Source: Lachnospiraceae bacterium
GTDB lineage: Bacteria > Bacillota_A > Clostridia > Lachnospirales > Lachnospiraceae
NCBI GenBank assembly: GCA_028694115.1
Contig: JAQUUB010000002.1
Span: 46,698 to 110,697, forward strand
Direction: 5' to 3'
DNA length: 64,000 nucleotides
This document shows positions 8,231 to 17,488 of this stretch, in pieces. A model generated the notes under the pieces. That model worked only from the letters and a program-made list of their open reading frames with translations, ran no database searches and was not told the DNA's origin. Position numbers and translations under genes: made by a program. How positions within the stretch are numbered: the first letter of the stretch is position 1; every line of letters begins with the position of its first letter.

Positions 8231-10885
8231 ATGATAAACAAAAATAAACTAAATTTAATTATAAAATATATAATACCATCCATGATAACTCTCATAATCA
8301 CTATGGGAGTTTTAATGGTTAAGGGGATTTATCCCTTTGGTAATGCTCGGATTGATTATTATGATATGGGTCAGACAAATGCACCATTATATTATCATCT
8401 CTATGATTTCCTGCATGGAAAGGTGTCCCTTTTTTTTGATTGGTATATCAATGAAGGACAGAATTTATCGATGGGGAGTGCGATTCAGTGGAATATCTCG
8501 CCCTTTAATCTTTTCTTTATTTTCGTAAAAAGAAATAGGATACTTGAAAGTCTATCCTTATTTACAATCTTAAGGTTAGTTTTTATGGCTTTTACAATGA
8601 ATCTGTTTTTAACGAAAGTATGTAAAAAGACTCCTTATTTTTATCAGGTGATTTTCAGTGTACTCTATAGCCTCTGCGGATATTCGCTGATTCACTATAC
8701 GATTCCAACCTATCTTGATATGGCGGTCTTTTTCCCAATTCTTGTGCTGAGTTTATTTAAGCTGCTGAAAGAAGGAAAGCTGCTTTTCTATACCTTGACT
8801 TTGGGGTATACGATTGCATTAAGTTATTATCTGGGGTTCATGAATCTTATCTATATTTTATTGGTTGGAGGTTTATACTTTCTATTCATTCTACCCAAAG
8901 AGGAGCGTGGGAATAGAGCTTTTCGTCTGGGAATAGGTACGATAGCTGGACTTTCACTATCTTCAGTAATTCTGCTTCCGGCAGTTTTCCAGATGAGTAA
9001 ATCCACACGGTTTCATTCTAATTTAAGTGGAGGGCCAATCGAGACAATCATATCAATTTTAAATTCGATTGGTGCAGATATGTATTATGTCAAATGGTGG
9101 CTCCTTTTTGGTATGGCATTACCAGGGGTTATTATTCTATTTGGACTATTTAAAAAGAGAAAAAATATAAGAGAAAAATTGTTTCTGATACTAGCAACAT
9201 TTATTCCTTGTGCGCTAATTCCTGTAGAAAGCATCAATATTCTTTGGCATTTTGGAACATATTATCATTATCCAGTCAGATGTGGATATCTAATACCCTT
9301 TGCTATTTTAAGTTGCGCAGCCTATTTTGCTGGAGAAACATTTACAGAGAAATCTAAATATGAAAAAAGAACCGGTGTATTGTGTATAGCAGGTGTATTT
9401 TGCGGGTTGTTATTATCCATTGGAGTACTAAGGTTATACTTAAAACATGATTTGTGGTATGTAAAAGATTTGTTTCTTGTATCCATTGGCGTATTTGCAG
9501 TTTTGTTTCTGATTTATTTTGCAATTATTATTTTGGGAAAAGGAAAATGGAGAGGAATTCTTCTTATTCCAATCTTTTTTGAATTAATCGTTGGAGCATA
9601 TATCAGCTATGGAAACCCATACTATTATACGGATTATTCTGGAGATCCTGAGCAAAGTGGAGAGTATATTATTACTGCGAATACATTAAAAGAATCATTA
9701 CCAATTGAAGAATCTTTTATTGACAGAATAAAAAATCCAGATACGGACTTAAATACGAATTATTCTATGGTTTTGAATCGTGCAACAATCACGGGATGGG
9801 CCAATACCGTTTGCAGTGAACAACAGAATGCGGCCATCCAGTTCGGATATGGGGCACATTTTATGAGAATTCTAGATTCAGGCGGAACATATTTTACGGA
9901 TTCTTTACTGAATGTAAAAGAAATTCTTACGTGTGCACCAGCTCAGACGGATGCATCTGTCTATGAGAAGATTGCGCAGGCAAATGGTTATACACTTTAT
10001 AAAAATATGGTAGCATTGCCATTTGGATTAACTGTTTCAGACAAATTGTTATCTATGGATGTTTATTCTATTGATTATGTGGAGATACAAAACGAAATCT
10101 ATCATAGCTTATCGGATGATAAAGGGATGATTGCAGAAAGAGTTCCCATGGAGGCCGAAGATGATGGGACCGAATTTACGGTAAAAATAGAAGGAAACAA
10201 GGCTCTTTATCTGCAGGGTGGAAGCTTTGAGAAAATTATCGTAAACGGACAGGAAGTGGTAGTTCCAAGTATTAGAGAAACGGATAACAAAGCATATCCT
10301 GCATGGTTTAATTCGAATGTCATTTGTCTTGGCAATTTTAACGAAGAAACAGTGACAATGGAAGTTGTGTTAAAAGAAGGATCTCCTTTTAATTCTAAAT
10401 TATCGACGCTGGATCTTGAAAAATTGAATCAATTATCAAACTCTTATCGGGATTATTCTGTAAAGGAACAGGTGACAAAAAGCTCGTTAACGTTGCAGGC
10501 GGTTGGAACTGAGGAAAAGAATCTTTTATTACTTCCAATCAATTATGATGAAGGATTTAAAATAACAAACAATGGAGTACTGGTAACAAATGCACAAAGA
10601 GTAGCTGGATTATTTGTGGGAATCCCATTAAATATAGGTGAGAATGAAATTGCTATGAGGTATACGCCTCCTGGATTAAAAACTGGAGCCCTGCTTACCT
10701 TGATTACCTGTATTTTGATTGCAATTGTGACTTCGTTAAATTGTAAGCGGCAAATAATGATAAATAGATTTTTTGAAAAGACAGCAAGTATTATTTTGCA
10801 GACTGTCTGGTGGGGCGTTGCAATTTTACTTTATATCATACCAATCAGCTGGCTCATCGTCCACGTGATTGTAAAAAGGCTATGA
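8231..10885 (+). CDS. YfhO-family membrane protein (GT-C glycosyltransferase-like)
   Basis: 884 residues: about 12 membrane segments in the first ~470 residues, a ~330-residue extracytoplasmic region rich in beta-type sequence, and two further C-terminal membrane segments. This layout and motifs such as YDMGQTNAPLYYHLYDF and SYYLGFMNLIY are typical of the YfhO family, whose Bacillus/Listeria/Staphylococcus members glycosylate teichoic acids using undecaprenyl-phosphate sugars made by a CsbB/GtrB-type GT2. Such GT2 proteins are present here at 19541 and 22916. The 3' end of this gene carries a promoter-like sequence and is duplicated at 12571-12617. The acceptor is unknown. Confidence 0.82.
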   Translation: MINKNKLNLIIKYIIPSMITLIITMGVLMVKGIYPFGNARIDYYDMGQTNAPLYYHLYDFLHGKVSLFFDWYINEGQNLSMGSAIQWNISPFNLFFIFVKRNRILESLSLFTILRLVFMAFTMNLFLTKVCKKTPYFYQVIFSVLYSLCGYSLIHYTIPTYLDMAVFFPILVLSLFKLLKEGKLLFYTLTLGYTIALSYYLGFMNLIYILLVGGLYFLFILPKEERGNRAFRLGIGTIAGLSLSSVILLPAVFQMSKSTRFHSNLSGGPIETIISILNSIGADMYYVKWWLLFGMALPGVIILFGLFKKRKNIREKLFLILATFIPCALIPVESINILWHFGTYYHYPVRCGYLIPFAILSCAAYFAGETFTEKSKYEKRTGVLCIAGVFCGLLLSIGVLRLYLKHDLWYVKDLFLVSIGVFAVLFLIYFAIIILGKGKWRGILLIPIFFELIVGAYISYGNPYYYTDYSGDPEQSGEYIITANTLKESLPIEESFIDRIKNPDTDLNTNYSMVLNRATITGWANTVCSEQQNAAIQFGYGAHFMRILDSGGTYFTDSLLNVKEILTCAPAQTDASVYEKIAQANGYTLYKNMVALPFGLTVSDKLLSMDVYSIDYVEIQNEIYHSLSDDKGMIAERVPMEAEDDGTEFTVKIEGNKALYLQGGSFEKIIVNGQEVVVPSIRETDNKAYPAWFNSNVICLGNFNEETVTMEVVLKEGSPFNSKLSTLDLEKLNQLSNSYRDYSVKEQVTKSSLTLQAVGTEEKNLLLLPINYDEGFKITNNGVLVTNAQRVAGLFVGIPLNIGENEIAMRYTPPGLKTGALLTLITCILIAIVTSLNCKRQIMINRFFEKTASIILQTVWWGVAILLYIIPISWLIVHVIVKRL

Positions 10886-10897
10886 TAATGGTACAAT
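10869..10897 (+). promoter_or_regulatory. Promoter overlapping the end of the YfhO-family gene
   Basis: TTGTAA (10869-10874) and TACAAT (10892-10897) with 17-nt spacing lie across the stop codon of the preceding gene. Homologous to the promoter at 12589-12617. It would give a leader of about 55 nt before ATG 10959. Confidence 0.5.
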
Positions 10898-10958
10898 GTG
10901 GAAAGTGTGAGTCGCATTAACAGTGATTCTTTTCATTATCATAAAAAGGGAGTTATAG

Positions 10959-12526
10959 ATGAATCAGAATATTATGAAAAAAAATATAGTCATATTCATA
11001 GGAATTACAATATTGTTATTGCTTTGGGCAATTATATGGACAGGACAAAAAAAGGATGCTATATTGACGAATACTATACGTATACATTGACGAATGGAAT
11101 TCATTTGGGAATTGATATCAAGGATGGAGAATGGAACTCTACGAATAACTTTTTTGAAGAACTAGTTACACGAGAGGTTGATCGATTTGATTTTGTACAA
11201 ACGTGTAAAAATACGGCAGATGATGTGCATCCGCCTGTTTACTATCTGGTATTAAATGTAATTTCTTCTTTGTTTCCAGGAAAATTTTCTCTTTGGTTTG
11301 CGCTTGGTATTAATATTGTCTGCTTTTTGATGGTATCTTTTTTACTCTATCGTTGTGCAATATTATTGACAGAAAACTCCGTGTTGTCACTTCTGGTTGT
11401 AATGGCGTATGCAATCAATCCGAGTACTGTAACGGGATTGGTATATTTACGTATGTATTTTTTGTTCTCAGTATTTGCGGTTGCGTATGTATACCTGCAT
11501 ATGAAAATGCTGAAGCAGGGTGATATGATACCTCGAAGGGTAATCCCGTTAATTATAATTGGTTTTTTGGGATTTCTGACACATTATTATATGCTTTTTG
11601 TTATGTTTTGCATCTCGTTTTTCTTTGCGGTTTATTTTTTCTTTATTAAAAAGCAGTATATAAAGACGGTACTTTATGGGGTATCAATTGCATTATCACT
11701 TGTGATGGCATATCTTGTCTGGCCGGTTAGTTATTTCCATATGTTTAAAGGCTATCGAGGTAAGGGAGCAACAAAGAGTCTTCTGGATTTTGAAAAATTA
11801 TTGTCCAGAGTTATATTTTTTATGGAAAAATATAGTGATAAAGTTCTTGGAAGAGCAGGGCTACTCGTGTTTCTTCTTGTAGTGGTATTGCTTGTCTTGA
11901 ATATTAAAAAGAAGACCATAAAAGAGAATTTTGAAATAATATTTAGGTTTCTGGTTCCGGCACTTGGAATTGTCGGATATTTTTTTCTTGTATCTTTTAC
12001 GGCATTGGTAGTAGATTATTCTAATCGTTATGAGTTCCCGATTATAGGTTTGACGATTTTGTATTTGGTAATTAGTCTTTATTTTCTTTTTACGCGGATA
12101 AATATATCAGAAAAAAGGGCACTTGTTATTGTATGTAGTATATTTATTATTTTTTCTGGTGTAGGATATTTGTCAAAGGAAGTAGATTTCTTATATCGTC
12201 AGCAGGCTAAAATTGATGAATATATCAACGAGCATAAAGATGCAGATGTGGTTGTCTTTTCAAGAGGCAACTATGATGCACTGATTGGTGATTTGGTTAA
12301 ATTCCCACGTGTTTTTATTGCAGGAAAAGAAAAAACAGAAGAAATGATGGAAAATGGAATTCAAGATGAGACTTTATGTACAAGTCAGGAGATTTTATTC
12401 TATGCTGAGAATGGGAGTAATGTAGAAAAATTGAAGGGAATGATTTTAGAAAATAATAAGAAGCTTTCTCAGGTTGAAAAATTATGGGAATGTAATGATT
12501 TTTTTTCTATCTACCGAGTATTTTGA
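10959..12526 (+). CDS. GT-C glycosyltransferase (GT39/PMT-like) interrupted at an A7 slippery site
   Basis: Two frames together give one normal protein of about 522 residues. The upstream frame starts at ATG 10959 with AAGGGAG 6 nt before it and encodes an N-terminal membrane helix ending ...WTGQKK; it stops 43 codons after the start. The -1 frame supplies GCYIDEYYTY (acidic pair D37-E38 of GT-C enzymes), the HPPVYY loop and about 10 more membrane segments. The frames meet exactly at A-AAA-AAG (11048-11054), the classic bacterial -1 frameshift heptamer. Either it is programmed, or one A was lost from an A8 run by mutation or sequencing error. A continuous frame from GTG 10898 exists, but it lacks a ribosome site and a plausible N-terminus. 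Confidence 0.7.
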
Positions 12527-12544
12527 TAATAGCGTAACGTTACT

Positions 12545-12605
12545 TTTGGGAAATAGTCACATGAATTATTGGCCCATCATCCATGTGATTGTAAAGCGAC
12601 TATGA
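12545..12605 (+). pseudogene. Remnant of the 3' end of a second YfhO-like gene
   Basis: The bases 12571-12617 match 10851-10897 (end of the YfhO-family gene, its stop codon and the promoter behind it) at about 41 of 47 positions. In frame the remnant reads WPIIHVIVKRL-stop against WLIVHVIVKRL-stop in the intact gene. No coding sequence for the rest of such a protein remains between 12527 and 12570. This is the scar of a duplicated gene lost by recombination, or the edge of a swapped cassette. Confidence 0.65.
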
Positions 12606-12617
12606 TAATGGTACAAT
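12589..12617 (+). promoter_or_regulatory. Promoter for the CDP-sugar module
   Basis: TTGTAA (12589-12594) and TACAAT (12612-12617), spacing 17 nt. The predicted start near 12624 is at the beginning of the 55-bp repeat, as for the ugd promoter. Confidence 0.6.
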
Positions 12618-12625
12618 ATAGTGTG

Positions 12626-12680
12626 AAGTGTGAAAAGATATACTAACGCATGAAAGAACCATGCTAAGTATATCTAAGTT
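12626..12680 (+). repeat. 55-bp leader repeat (copy B)
   Basis: Differs from 6755-6809 at only two positions. The inner stem AGATATACT/AGTATATCT and the GCAT/ATGC extension are intact; the outer GTGTGAAA arm has no TTTCACAC partner here because the sequence changes to GTTCCATAGTGTG after the repeat. It lies in the 5' leader of rfbG. Confidence 0.75.
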
Positions 12681-12724
12681 CCATAGTGTGAGAAGTAATT
12701 CTTGTGAGAACGGAGATTGAGTGA

Positions 12725-13771
12725 ATGGATTTTAGCTTTTATAAAGGGAAGAAAGTATTGATTACTGGACATACGGGATTTAAGGGGACTTGGTTATGTA
12801 AATTACTTTTAAACCAAGGAGCAAAAATCACAGGATATAGTTTGGAGCCACCGACAAACCCCGCACTGTTTCAATTACTTCATATGGATGAGAAAATGAA
12901 TTCTGTAATTGGAGATATCAGAGATTTTGATAAACTGAAATCAGTATTTGATTGTGTACAGCCAGAAATCGTATTCCATCTTGCAGCACAACCTTTAGTG
13001 CGTGATTCTTATAAGGAGCCCAAATACACATATGAGACGAATGTTCTAGGAACAGTGAATGTTTTGGAATGTGTACGGATCTCTAGTTGTGTAAAATCTT
13101 TTCTGAATGTTACAACAGATAAGGTATATGCAAATAATGAACAGAATATTGGATTTACGGAGGACATGCCTTTAGATGGATATGATCCCTATTCGAATAG
13201 TAAATCCTGTTCAGAGCTGATTACTCATAGCTATCAGAAATCATTTCTAAACGAAATGGGAATTGCTGTTTCAACGGCACGGGCGGGCAATGTAATTGGC
13301 GGAGGTGATTTTGCCAATGATCGAATCATACCTGATTGCATCCGGGCAGCAGAAAAAAAAGAAGCAATTCAGATTCGTAATCCACATTCTACGAGACCTT
13401 TTCAGCATGTATTGGAACCCTTATGTGCATATCTTATGATTGCCATGAGACAATACACAGATAAGTCAATGGAAGGCTACTATAACGTGGGCCCTGAGGA
13501 TCGGGATTGTGTTACAACAGGAACGTTAGTAACCATGTTTTGTGAGAAATGGGGACAGGGAATGTCGTTTGAAGACTGCTATGATGGGGGTCCTCATGAG
13601 GCAGGATTCTTAAAACTAAATTGTGATAAACTGAAAACTACATTTGACTGGAAACCAAAATGGGGAATAGAAGAAGCAATCGAAAAGACTGTTGAATGGA
13701 GTAAAGTCTACTTTTCCGGTAATGATATCAATAAGGAAACAGATAGACAAATTGAGGTTTATTTAAAATAA
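12725..13771 (+). CDS. rfbG: CDP-glucose 4,6-dehydratase
   Basis: Short-chain dehydrogenase/reductase enzyme that converts CDP-glucose into CDP-4-keto-6-deoxyglucose, the entry step to CDP-3,6-dideoxyhexoses. 348 residues is normal for RfbG/DdhB. The nucleotide motif is GHTGFKG (residues 15-21); NVTTDKVYAN and the YSNSK catalytic Tyr-Lys motif are present, and the sequence AAQPLVRDSYKEP is diagnostic for CDP-glucose rather than dTDP-glucose dehydratases. Start ATG has CGGAG 9 nt upstream. It heads a module with RfbH and a ThDP enzyme. No glucose-1-phosphate cytidylyltransferase (RfbF) is in the window, so CDP-glucose must come from a gene elsewhere. Confidence 0.93.
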   Translation: MDFSFYKGKKVLITGHTGFKGTWLCKLLLNQGAKITGYSLEPPTNPALFQLLHMDEKMNSVIGDIRDFDKLKSVFDCVQPEIVFHLAAQPLVRDSYKEPKYTYETNVLGTVNVLECVRISSCVKSFLNVTTDKVYANNEQNIGFTEDMPLDGYDPYSNSKSCSELITHSYQKSFLNEMGIAVSTARAGNVIGGGDFANDRIIPDCIRAAEKKEAIQIRNPHSTRPFQHVLEPLCAYLMIAMRQYTDKSMEGYYNVGPEDRDCVTTGTLVTMFCEKWGQGMSFEDCYDGGPHEAGFLKLNCDKLKTTFDWKPKWGIEEAIEKTVEWSKVYFSGNDINKETDRQIEVYLK

Positions 13772-13815
13772 AGACAAGCCCAGACTTTGTGGTTGTCATG
13801 AGAATGGAGAGTACT

Positions 13816-15183
13816 ATGTTTGAGAATAAGACGGAACAGCAGGCAAAGGAAGAAATCCTGACACTGGTGTCAGAATACTGTAAAACCTATCATAATAAGA
13901 AAAAGGACTTCGAAGAAGGGGACAGAATCCCTTATGCAAGCCGCGTTTATGATGAAAAAGAAATGTGCAATCTCGTGGACAGCTCTTTAGAATTTTGGTT
14001 GACTGCCGGAAGATATACGGAGGAATTTGAAAAGAAATTAGCTGGTTATCTGGGTGTGAAATTTTGTTCTCTAGTAAATTCTGGTTCCTCTGCAAATCTG
14101 AATGCATTTATGGCGTTAACATCTCCCTTACTGAAGGAAAGAAAAATTAATCGTGAAGATGAAGTAATTACTGTGGCAGCAGGATTTCCAACCACGGTTA
14201 CGCCTATCATACAGTATGGGGCAATTCCTGTATTTGTAGATGTCACAATTCCACAATACAATATTGATGTATCCGCGCTAGAAGAAGCTTTGTCTGAAAA
14301 AACAAAGGCTGTTATGGTTGCACATACGCTTGGTAATCCATTTGATTTAACAGAGGTAAAATCATTTTGCGAAAAGCATAATCTTTGGTTAATTGAAGAT
14401 AATTGTGATGCACTAGGTTCCACCTATACGATAAATGGGGAAACAAAATTTACAGGTACCATTGGTGACATTGGAACTTCAAGCTTCTACCCACCACACC
14501 ATATGACAATGGGAGAGGGCGGAGCTGTTTACACAAATAATGCACTTTTAAATAAATGTATTCGCTCTTTTAGAGATTGGGGAAGAGACTGTGTATGTCC
14601 CTCAGGAGTAGACAATCTTTGCGGTCACCGTTTTGATAGACAATATGGAGAGCTTCCTGTAGGTTATGATCATAAATATGTATATTCTCATTTTGGGTAT
14701 AATTTAAAGGCTACGGACATGCAAGCTGCGATTGGATGTGCCCAGATAGAAAAATTTCCTGAATTTGTGGAAAAGAGAAAGCATAATCATGCACGCTTAA
14801 AAGCGTCCTTAAAGGGATTAGAAGAATTTCTGATTCTTCCTGAGGCATGCGAGAATTCAGATCCCAGCTGGTTTGGATTTTTGATTACCTGCAAAGAAGG
14901 GATTGATAGAAATCATGTAGTGCAATTGATTGAGAAAAAGGGAGTTCAAACAAGAATGCTGTTTGCGGGCAATTTAATCAAACACCCTTGTTTTGATGAA
15001 ATGAGAGAAAGTGGTACAGGTTTTCGTATAGTAGGAGAACTTACGAATACAGATCGAATTATGAAAGACACTTTCTGGGTAGGGGTTTATCCAGGAATGT
15101 CAGATAAACATATTGACTATATAGGAAAAACAATAAGAGAAGCAGTAGAAAGAAACTTTCTAGAGAGGACGGAAAGGGAATGA
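13816..15183 (+). CDS. rfbH: CDP-4-keto-6-deoxyglucose 3-dehydrase (E1)
   Basis: PLP- and [2Fe-2S]-dependent enzyme that removes the C3 hydroxyl of CDP-4-keto-6-deoxyglucose. 455 residues from ATG 13816 (GGAG 6 nt upstream; upstream in-frame GTG 13789 and ATGs lack a good site). In place of the PLP lysine it has the diagnostic pair H228-H229 in YPPHHMTMGEGGA. Cysteines C197, C259, C261 and C269 correspond to the unusual C-Xn-C-X-C-X7-C cluster motif of E1; the first spacing is 61 instead of the published 57 owing to a 4-residue insertion. It ends by overlapping the next start (ATGA). The E3 reductase partner that normally delivers electrons is not in the window. Confidence 0.93.
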   Translation: MFENKTEQQAKEEILTLVSEYCKTYHNKKKDFEEGDRIPYASRVYDEKEMCNLVDSSLEFWLTAGRYTEEFEKKLAGYLGVKFCSLVNSGSSANLNAFMALTSPLLKERKINREDEVITVAAGFPTTVTPIIQYGAIPVFVDVTIPQYNIDVSALEEALSEKTKAVMVAHTLGNPFDLTEVKSFCEKHNLWLIEDNCDALGSTYTINGETKFTGTIGDIGTSSFYPPHHMTMGEGGAVYTNNALLNKCIRSFRDWGRDCVCPSGVDNLCGHRFDRQYGELPVGYDHKYVYSHFGYNLKATDMQAAIGCAQIEKFPEFVEKRKHNHARLKASLKGLEEFLILPEACENSDPSWFGFLITCKEGIDRNHVVQLIEKKGVQTRMLFAGNLIKHPCFDEMRESGTGFRIVGELTNTDRIMKDTFWVGVYPGMSDKHIDYIGKTIREAVERNFLERTERE

Positions 15184-16778
15184 AAGACATAAAATTGCTG
15201 GATTGTACCCTAAGAGATGGCGGATTTGTAAATGATTGGGAGTTCGGACAGGATGATATCGCTAATATATTTGAGCGTTCCGTGAGTGCAGGCTTAGATA
15301 TTATTGAAGTTGGATTAATTGATGAAAGAAGAAATTTTGATAGAAACCGCACCATCATGCCAGATAGCAAGTCTATTAATACAATTTTTGGTGGATTTGA
15401 TACGGGTAAATCCATGATTGTTGGAATGATAGATTATGGTACCTGCAGTATCGAAAACATATGTGATAAAAAAGACAGCATTCTCGATGGGATTCGTGTC
15501 ATTTTTAAAAAGAAAAATTTAAAGGAAGCATTAGTGTATTGTAAAGAGCTAAAAGATAAGGGCTATGAAATGTTTGTTCAGCCAGTATCTATTACAGGCT
15601 ATTCTGATGAAGAAATGATTGCTTTAGTAGAAATGGTGAATGAGTTAATGCCACACGCAATGTCAATGGTAGATACGTACGGTTTGCTGCATCAGAGCAA
15701 CCTTTTACACTATTTTGATCTGATTGATCATCATCTTCATAAGGATATTGCAATGGGATACCATGCACATAACAACTTTCAGTTAGGATATTCCAACTCA
15801 CTTGCATTAATGGAGAAAGATTCAAACAGGAGCATCGTCGTAGATGGTTCTGCTTTTGGAATTGGAAAAGGGGCAGGGAATGCACCACTGGAATTGCTGG
15901 CAATGTACGCAAATGAGCATTTTCAAAAAGCTTATGATATCAATCAGATATTAGAAAATATTGATGTGAATATTATGAAAATTTATCTAAAAGCTCCTTG
16001 GGGATATTCGCTCAAATATTATCTGGCAGCATCAAATGATTGTCACCCTGATTATGTCAAATATTTGATGGAAAAGAGGACGCTATCTTTAAAATCAGTA
16101 AATGAGATATTGGCAAGTATTCAGAAAAGTGAAAAGCTGGCTTTTAATAAAGAACATATAGAGGCGTTATATAAGGAATATCAAAATAAAGAAATTAATG
16201 ATGGCGACGCACTGGAAAGACTGAAAAAAGAATTGGCTGGACATGAAATATTAGTGTTAGGGCCTGGGAAGAGTATGCAGAAGCAGGCAATGGATATTCA
16301 AGCCTTTATTGCAAAGAAAAAACCGGTGATCATCACAATCAACTATAAGCCTGTAGATTTTTATAGTGATTATATTTTTCTAAGTAATGCGAAACGATAT
16401 GTTGGTCTTGCAACCAAACTGCAGCAGGAGGAAGGAACAATAAAAATTATTGCAACCTCCAATGTTACAAAGGTAAGCGGAAATTTTGAATACACGATAG
16501 ATTATAGTAGTCTGGTTGATATGAATTTTGAGATTATCGATAGTTCTCTTCTAATGCTTTTAAGATTACTCATTAAAACAGGTGTAGAAAAGGTATCCCT
16601 TGCCGGTTTTGATGGATATACCCATGCAAAAGGAGAAAACTATTTTAATGTAGCCATGGAATATGCATTTGTAAATGATTATGCGGAAAAGCTAAATAGA
16701 TATACAAAGGAAACTCTGGAACAAATGGCAACATCCTTGCAAATTGATTTTATCACGAAATCAAAGTATACAGAATAG
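15180..16778 (+). CDS. HMGL-type aldolase fused to a Rossmann-like domain
   Basis: 532 residues in two parts. Residues 1-~290 are a DRE-TIM metallolyase like 4-hydroxy-2-oxovalerate aldolase: LDCTLRDGG (residues 7-15, with R12-D13) and the metal-binding H195-x-H197 (GYHAHNN). Residues ~340-525 begin HEILVLGPGKS and include LAGFDGY, resembling the DUF115/MptE-like Rossmann fold. The start overlaps rfbH by 4 bp. The gene lies in a CDP-dideoxy-sugar module next to a HAD phosphatase and a pyruvate-type ThDP enzyme, so it may make or use a 2-oxo acid for a branched sugar. The reaction is not known; the domain calls are firm for the N-terminal half and tentative for the C-terminal half. Confidence 0.78.
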   Translation: MKDIKLLDCTLRDGGFVNDWEFGQDDIANIFERSVSAGLDIIEVGLIDERRNFDRNRTIMPDSKSINTIFGGFDTGKSMIVGMIDYGTCSIENICDKKDSILDGIRVIFKKKNLKEALVYCKELKDKGYEMFVQPVSITGYSDEEMIALVEMVNELMPHAMSMVDTYGLLHQSNLLHYFDLIDHHLHKDIAMGYHAHNNFQLGYSNSLALMEKDSNRSIVVDGSAFGIGKGAGNAPLELLAMYANEHFQKAYDINQILENIDVNIMKIYLKAPWGYSLKYYLAASNDCHPDYVKYLMEKRTLSLKSVNEILASIQKSEKLAFNKEHIEALYKEYQNKEINDGDALERLKKELAGHEILVLGPGKSMQKQAMDIQAFIAKKKPVIITINYKPVDFYSDYIFLSNAKRYVGLATKLQQEEGTIKIIATSNVTKVSGNFEYTIDYSSLVDMNFEIIDSSLLMLLRLLIKTGVEKVSLAGFDGYTHAKGENYFNVAMEYAFVNDYAEKLNRYTKETLEQMATSLQIDFITKSKYTE

Positions 16779-16789
16779 AGGAGAAACCA

Positions 16790-17443
16790 ATGAACCGATA
16801 CGATATTGCCGTCTTTGATGTAGATGGTACACTTTTAAATACAAAAGAAGGAATCCTGCTGGCTGTGCAAGACACAATGAAACAATGTGGTCTCAGAGAT
16901 ATAACAAAAGAAGAAGAACCTTTATTTATTGGACCGCCTATTCAGGAGTCACTGATTAAAGTTTTTGGGATGTCCCAAGTAGAAGCTCAGGAAACAGCAA
17001 ATGTGTTTCGTACAATGTATAAGGAAGAGGGGTATCTTTTAAAAGCAACCGCTTATGAAGGTATAATAGAGGTTATGGAAGCACTTTTAAATCGAGGGGT
17101 CAAGGTGGCAGTGGCTACTTATAAACGCCATGATTATGCAGTTAAAATTTGCAATCATTTTGGAATCAATAAATATTCGAATGTTATTTATGGAGCGGAT
17201 AACGAAAATAAACTAAAGAAACTTGATATTATTGAACTTTGCTTAAAGAATCTTGGGGCAAAAGATTACCGCAGGGCGGTCATGATTGGCGACAGTTCTT
17301 TTGATGCGATTGGAGCAGATCAGATTGGTACCGATTTTATTGGTGTGACTTATGGATTCGATTTCAAGACAAAAGAGGATGTCGATCAATTCTCCAATAT
17401 TGGGACTGCAAATACACCTTTGGAGATTCTGAAATTTTTCTGA
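16790..17443 (+). CDS. HAD-family phosphatase
   Basis: 217 residues, a phosphoglycolate-phosphatase-like HAD hydrolase with a helical cap. Motif I is DVDGTLLNT (nucleophile D9), motif II falls at VAVATYK, motif III lysine is in NKLKK, and motif IV is MIGDSSFDAIGA. Start ATG with GAGGAG about 6 nt upstream, 11 bp after the aldolase fusion. Its position between the aldolase and the ThDP enzyme suggests it dephosphorylates an intermediate or the 2-oxo acid precursor of that pathway. HAD substrates cannot be predicted from sequence. Confidence 0.85.
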   Translation: MNRYDIAVFDVDGTLLNTKEGILLAVQDTMKQCGLRDITKEEEPLFIGPPIQESLIKVFGMSQVEAQETANVFRTMYKEEGYLLKATAYEGIIEVMEALLNRGVKVAVATYKRHDYAVKICNHFGINKYSNVIYGADNENKLKKLDIIELCLKNLGAKDYRRAVMIGDSSFDAIGADQIGTDFIGVTYGFDFKTKEDVDQFSNIGTANTPLEILKFF

Positions 17444-17488
17444 TGACCAGGAATACAGAGAACTGGGTTTGAAAGGAGTACATGATAA

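Noticed and set aside
10898..10958. GTG 10898 as the start of the GT-C gene
   Set aside because: It keeps one frame open but has no ribosome site and gives a polar N-terminus without the first membrane helix; the helix is present in the other frame from ATG 10959.
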